This document shows, piece by piece, positions 58,761-64,000 of a stretch of 64,000 bases of DNA. The position numbers and the translations under genes were made by a program. This stretch comes from Mangifera indica (lineage: Eukaryota; Streptophyta; Magnoliopsida; Sapindales; Anacardiaceae). Location: NCBI RefSeq assembly GCF_011075055.1, contig NC_058149.1, positions 8,748,449-8,812,448 on the forward strand, in the 5' to 3' direction. The notes under the pieces are model-generated. The model did not search any database. It saw only the letters and a list, made by a program, of their open reading frames with translations, and was not told the DNA's origin. How positions within the stretch are numbered: the stretch's first letter is position 1; each line of letters opens with the position of its first letter.

Positions 58761-60756
58761 TCATGGACTAGAATGAGTTGAAATTAAATAAGAATATTTA
58801 ATTTTAGTCCATGAACGATTGTTTGTAACCCCATGAATGTTTATGCATAGCCTTCCATGTCAGCAGGTTCGATAAAAGCCATGTATGTAATTTTAAGAAA
58901 GATGAACAAATGTTTGCCTGTAAAAGGAACATCCATTCATGCTATTATGAAAATTGTGTTTAAAAGTGGCATGTTATCACATTTTTGGGGATGTTTTTCG
59001 TACCACACAAAAACAGATAACCCTAAGGAGAGAGCATGTCTAAGAGAGGAAGTATAATCCTTATGTTTCTGGTGATAAGCGACATATTTTAACAAGTTTT
59101 CTTGTGTGAAATTTGTAGAGAGAGAAAGTTTGATAGCCTTGAAAATTGTTGGAATTCTTGCTACGGTAAGCAAGAATGTCATGCAAAGGTTTTATTCAAA
59201 ACCAACATTTCCGCAGCTACCCTGGTTATAACGAGTTATACCTTAATCGCATAAAAGTCTAATCTATGAAGGAAAAAGAAAAAGTATGAGAAAAGTGTTG
59301 AATTAAGGAAAAGAATAAGAGAGTCTCCTGATTGCATTAAGAAATGTGGATAAATGAAAGCAAGAATAGAAAACATGATGTGAGCTATCAAATCAAGAGC
59401 AAATCTGGAAGCAATGGATCTAGCACCTTGAAATTTGGAAAGAATCTAGTAATCTCATTGTTACATGAAGATGAGACTTTATAAAAGACCCACTAAAGAG
59501 TTAAATAAAAAGCTTTTAGCATTAGACTTGCATACAACATATTGATAGACTAGTGCTCTACGACACAACAACAATCACTCTCTGCATTCCATAAGCTAGA
59601 AGGAATACAAGTTTGGTGCACATTATCGGCTCAACATAAGGCTACAACTAGTAACTCGAATGCATGTACCAATGAGAATACAATCTTTTTATATTTTGCT
59701 CTTGAGCTACAATGTTTGCATATATTTTCTATTATGTTATTGTTCCTAGCATGAGTGGTTAAACTCCTTTATTCTAAGAACTAAAAAGGATCTAATCATC
59801 CATGTATTTCTATATAATTTTTATCTATATTTTATAATATCTTGATGCTTGATTTAATGAATAATTTTTAATTTACTTGTGATAAGATTAGGGGCCATCT
59901 TTGACATGACAATAGGCTTATGCTGAATATTGAAAGGTAAGTACAAAGTTAGTTCACATATTCATTAAACCCGAAATCTTAGTACTAGAGATAGATCAAA
60001 TTCTTGTGAGTCATTGAAGTAGTAATATAGTTTTATATTTGCACACTTAGTCTACCTCACAAGGGGAACTAGGGTAACTTAGGATATCCAACCATCAACT
60101 CATCATAATTACTATAACAATTTTACATATTCTACAGTTTTATACAGGATTTTTGGTGAAATCTCATGTTTTGAAACTCTTGATATGCAAAGTTTAGACA
60201 TAGTAATACAGTTGTGTTGTTTAGTCGTAATAGTTAATTGTATTAATAATAGTTTAGTTGTTAGCACTAGAAACTATTTTTTTCTTATTACAGTCTTTAA
60301 TTTACTCAGTTTCCCGAACTAATATAAACCCCAAAATGAATTAGTAGTTAGTTTCCTAATCCTTGTAAAATTGATATCTATTATACTATTTATCGATTTG
60401 TGCACTTGTGAGCAAGATGCAACAAAAGTCACTTCAGACCAAGTAAAACAAAGTGAACTATCTGAAGCTTCACATGAGTTGTGTAAGTCTAAAAAAGATG
60501 TCATGAGTCCGAGAGGTATGCATTTCTTAAAACCCTACATGGTGACATATGGGTTACTTGTGACCACAACAACTATGATCTACAATGACATTGATTTGCA
60601 TCTAGTTTCGCTTATGCTTGTTGTATCCCATGTCTACAATAGTTGACAATTAAATATCAAGAATCGTTTTTCTAGATAGAAACCTAATAATAAATGTGTT
60701 GATAACACAACTAATTGTCTCATCCTTAAGGGATAAAATTTGATTTCTTGTCTTTA
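58761..60756. other. No gene recognised
   Basis: Frames at 58857-59057 (+), 58937-59182 (-) and 60371-60646 (+) have no recognisable domain. A TATAAAAGACCC at 59488 in a GC-richer patch looks promoter-like without an attached gene. Confidence 0.35.
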
Positions 60757-62337
60757 TGTTCAAACTATTAGGTTTTCGAGGCGTCAGTAACAGAAAGTGC
60801 AGTAAAATTAAAAAATAATAAATTTTGAAAACCATCCAGGATACTCGTTTATGCAATAAATTTCATTAACATGCCAATTAATGATCATAAGGTGTCAATA
60901 GAATCGATACCTGTGTTGGGTGGCTCTTTCATTTTTTACGTGGCTCAAAGTAGACACTATATAATCTTTTAAAGGTCACACCTTGGTATCTACAGGAAAC
61001 ACAAACTCGATTAAAGACTTATTCAATCATAAAAGGCTATTGGGGTTTTGTGATTAAATGATGATGTATTTGGGAGAGAGAGAAAGTGGCTAAGGTTTGT
61101 AAAAAATTAAAAAAAATGTGTTTATCCCATGACTATGCATCTTTTTATAACTTTGACACCATGAACAACCAATACTGAAACTAGTAACGATCGTCACCTA
61201 TCATCAAAAGTTGTTTATGGTTAAAGAAAAAGTCAAACTAAGTTAATTTTATCCTATTAAACAAGCCAAATTCATTCATGGCCTCACTTTCATTCCTTTA
61301 CACCAATATTATCATCAAATAACCCTTACCTCTGAGTTCGGATAAACTTCTATCTGTGTGTGATCCATAAACTCTATATAAAACTAGCAGTGCACAAATT
61401 CAAATAAAATCTGGGTCTAAACCAAGGTTAACCTCTAACAATCAACATAACCACTTAGTCAACAGAGTGTTAGCAGATATTTCTTAAGCCTTTGTAATAT
61501 CACAATTATGTATAATTAAATTTTTCTATCAACCAATATCTTTAAGATTAAGATATAAAAGTGTGTCTATATTAGTAACTCTTCGATATGAACTGATGAA
61601 CATCAATGATCAATATAGATTAGGCTATGACCCAATTCCAATGTGGCCACAAATTTAAGTGGTCATGGATGTTATTCGGTAATCTCATGTAAGATATTAT
61701 CTCTTATGCTTGGAGTAATAAATCTTATATTTATCCACCATAGCCTTCATATATCTCACGATATGGCTACTTATTATCTTTATGGTTACCCCAATTATGG
61801 TGACATGTTGGATAACATCAAACCATACTAATTCTCACAAAAGACGGTTTGATGATTTTAAGTCTAAAGATCACATACACATGTGGTGTTAGAAAATTCA
61901 TTCCATGGACATTGGGACAACTATCCATGTGAAAATCATCTAGTCAAGCCAGTTTCATGAACATGTCTACAACGTGCATCTATATGTTGCACTAATTTTT
62001 GTTAAATAGTTTTGACACATTAGGATTATCACCACTTATCAGTGGAGTCATTCAACGCTATGATAATTTCATCATCATTACTAGTGCCTTTAGTTGTGGT
62101 AATGTTGGGATTATGGATATTTCTAAAATAGTCACTTAAAATATGTATGTAGACTTTTCACGATAAGCCATCTGATCTCTTTACCATGATTATATCATCC
62201 TAAGGGCATATTATTTGTACAATTATATAAATGAGATACATATAAGTTGAATAATAATATATCCTTTCTTAATAAAAATTATGAATTTGCAATTATAAAT
62301 GTCATGTGCAATTAGCTCTAAGGCAACTACCCTAACA
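60757..62337 (-). repeat. Long-LTR family copy, about 1.6 kb, inverted
   Basis: On the minus strand it starts TGTTAGGGTAGTTGCCTTAG (62337) and ends near GTTTGAACA (60757). It is collinear with 1307-3144 over its length, including the late landmark GATACCAAGGTGTGACC, then CAACACAGGTATCGATTCTA and GACACCTTATG (compare 2910-3015). No clean 5-bp duplication was found. The plus frame 61643-61831 is within it. Confidence 0.55.
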
Positions 62338-62439
62338 CACATTTAGCTTCACAAAATCTGATTTCTCTTTCATGCTTTCCAACCCTTTTTCCTTTCCTTT
62401 GTCTTTGTGATCAAATTCAGGTTTGCAATAAGAAGTAGA

Positions 62440-62720
62440 ATCCTTAGAGTATAAGATACCCTTATAAAAGTTCTAAAGAGCTGAATTCTTTAAAGACTTC
62501 TTTTGCTTCTCTACCTTGATAGCCAACTTGTACATATCTTCAAAAGTTCAATAAGTTTGCAATTCCACTATATGATCAATATTACTATCTAGTCTACCAA
62601 AAATCTAGTAATTGTTTGTTCTTTGAGTTTAGGTACATCACTCCTTATCATCAATCTTTCAAATTCTCTAATATATTTCTTTATTCCTTTGTAACACTCT
62701 TATCTAGATACATATCTCTA
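62440..62720 (-). pseudogene. Ty3/gypsy gag fragment
   Basis: On the minus strand, an IREFERLMIRSDVPKLKEQ-like run (about 62680-62620) is followed by TITRFLVD, a frameshifted Val-Glu-Leu-Gln-type segment and a Lys-rich end. It resembles the second half of the gypsy retrotransposon gag domain (retrotrans_gag). Broken by stops and frame changes. It lies about 100 bp upstream, in minus-strand sense, of the LTR at 62337. Confidence 0.5.
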
Positions 62721-64000
62721 TCTAAATTATGACTTAAAGAGATATACATAACTGGAATAGCCAATTTAAAACTTTATAATTTAATGCATGATCATAAATT
62801 CTTAAGTGTGTAAAAAATGTGTAATATGAATAATTACTAAAATACCTCATTTATTAAAGATTCATCAATATATAAAAAGTCTGAGAACTGAATCAACAAT
62901 TATCAAACGTTAATAAATCTCATGTTGCAATGAAAACGTATGGCAATACATAATTGGTAAAAAAACTAAAACGACAACTATAACCCTTGCCTTTGTGCAG
63001 CTGCTTACTGGATCGTTGGCTCTCTTGTATGTCCTGTTACTCAACTCTACTTGTAAAACAACAAAAAGGAATGCAAAAGTAAAAACACTTAGTAAATTAG
63101 TGGCCTTTCGACACCTAAAATACTTATGATACTAATAAACCTTGCATTCCATTTGCGAACCTAAATATGGTCACAACTCAACATTTTCATACTCTAACAT
63201 AGGTCATCCACAAAGATTACTAAGGCCTAAGTTGAAATCAGCATATCTAATGCTCTAATAAAGGTATAAGACACTTTGCATGTCACTATCTGTCGTGTCT
63301 TGTACACATGTCATACGACCTATTGAGCTAGCTATCTAGGACTCCTTGGTCATATGGGAAAATAATCTGATAGCAATCTTTTTTTTATCACATAAGCTAA
63401 GTAGAATTGATGTCTAAACCATCCTAGAATGGCCCCATACTGTGGGTACATATATGGTACATATTACTAACCATGTGAAAAAATATCTAAAAAGCTACAA
63501 TCCTTACCATGCACACTTAAATAAACTAGCGATTGAGTATATGATGCATTTCATAAGTATCCAACCCTATCGCTTTCATGTATCTTGCTACTTATGCACA
63601 TAATTGGTGTCATCTATATATGAATAACTTTTCTTAACTTTTCTTATTTTTGACCTAAATCTAACTCGATTGAGATCTCACGTTGTCTTCTACATAGTCT
63701 GACACTTTTTCTAATTCTTTCTAGCTTGTTTTTTTTTTTTTTATAACTAAAATCTCGTATCCTTTCTCTTTATTTCTCTTTCCCTTCACTGTGCTTAAAC
63801 TACGAGTAAAATACTCTTTTTGCTAACTATACAGGTGTGTACTTAAGGTATACCTCTATGTAACTATTTTTAAGTACCGTTCATTTTTGGAAAGTCACAC
63901 ATAGGCGTGTGTCGCGTGTGTCTCATACCACACAAATATGTATGACTTTCCTTAGAACAAGTGCACAAAAATTACAGAATTTCCTAATTTTAACTAAGGA
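62721..64000. other. AT-rich repeat-like DNA, no gene recognised
   Basis: The interval 62990-63400 has the texture of LTR-retrotransposon sequence (for example GCTGCTTACTGGATCGTTGG at 63000), but no ends or domains could be defined. A T-run lies at 63729-63742. Confidence 0.35.

Noticed and set aside
1..64000. tRNA, rRNA, CRISPR array or bacterial-type operon
   Set aside because: No cloverleaf-like B-box sequences, rRNA landmarks or regularly spaced short repeats with unique spacers were seen; all periodic signals found were transposon parts or microsatellites.

Overview
The window is nuclear DNA from a flowering plant, most likely a eudicot. It is strongly AT-rich. It contains one intact ten-exon plant gene with GT-AG introns, one plant-type small gene, and about 50 kb of decayed, nested transposable elements plus old endogenous pararetrovirus (Caulimoviridae) sequence. 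No bacterial operons, rRNA, tRNA or CRISPR arrays were seen.

Host genes. (1) 34418-40699 (+) is a complete nucleotide-sugar transporter of the UGNT1 (Golgi UDP-GlcNAc transporter) family. I resolved it into ten exons that join in frame to a 340-residue membrane protein. (2) 25782-26444 (+) is an intact 220-codon reading frame. Its C-terminal half resembles a plant-specific small-protein family, and its N-terminus resembles exon 1 of the transporter 8.6 kb downstream (45 of 58 bases identical where best aligned). This suggests an exon-shuffled or chimeric gene. Weak candidates for further host exons lie at 7605-7790 (-) and 52440-53650 (+).

Repeat landscape, left to right: a truncated MULE-like element (522-897); a long LTR with its tRNA-Met primer site (1307-3160), with a complete 775-bp MULE-like element just downstream (3378-4152, perfect 9-bp target duplication); a quiet 4-10.9 kb stretch; a decayed Ty3/gypsy RT-RNase H block on the minus strand (11450-12365); pararetrovirus block A (12775-15880: movement, coat and protease parts); pararetrovirus-like block B (17898-22560: two broken ORFs, two TATA leaders and a primer site), flanked by inverted copies of one MULE-like family (15990-16820 and 22707-24392); a 747-bp tandem duplication (27881-29370); a hAT-like MITE split by a degenerate repeat array (30195-31492); and a small palindromic MITE (31852-32010).

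The most striking structure is at 43591-50769. A MULE-like element with a perfect 9-bp target duplication contains a whole Ty1/copia retrotransposon (43952 to about 49885). That in turn contains a second MULE-like element (46487-47396), also with a perfect 9-bp duplication, inside its integrase region. This three-level nest gives an order of insertion. To the right are a gypsy integrase tail, another MITE, a copia gag fragment, two more copies of the long-LTR family (one with a MITE inside) and a gypsy gag fragment.

All calls were made by eye from the sequence. Percentages are given only where I counted bases. Boundaries without target duplications are approximate.
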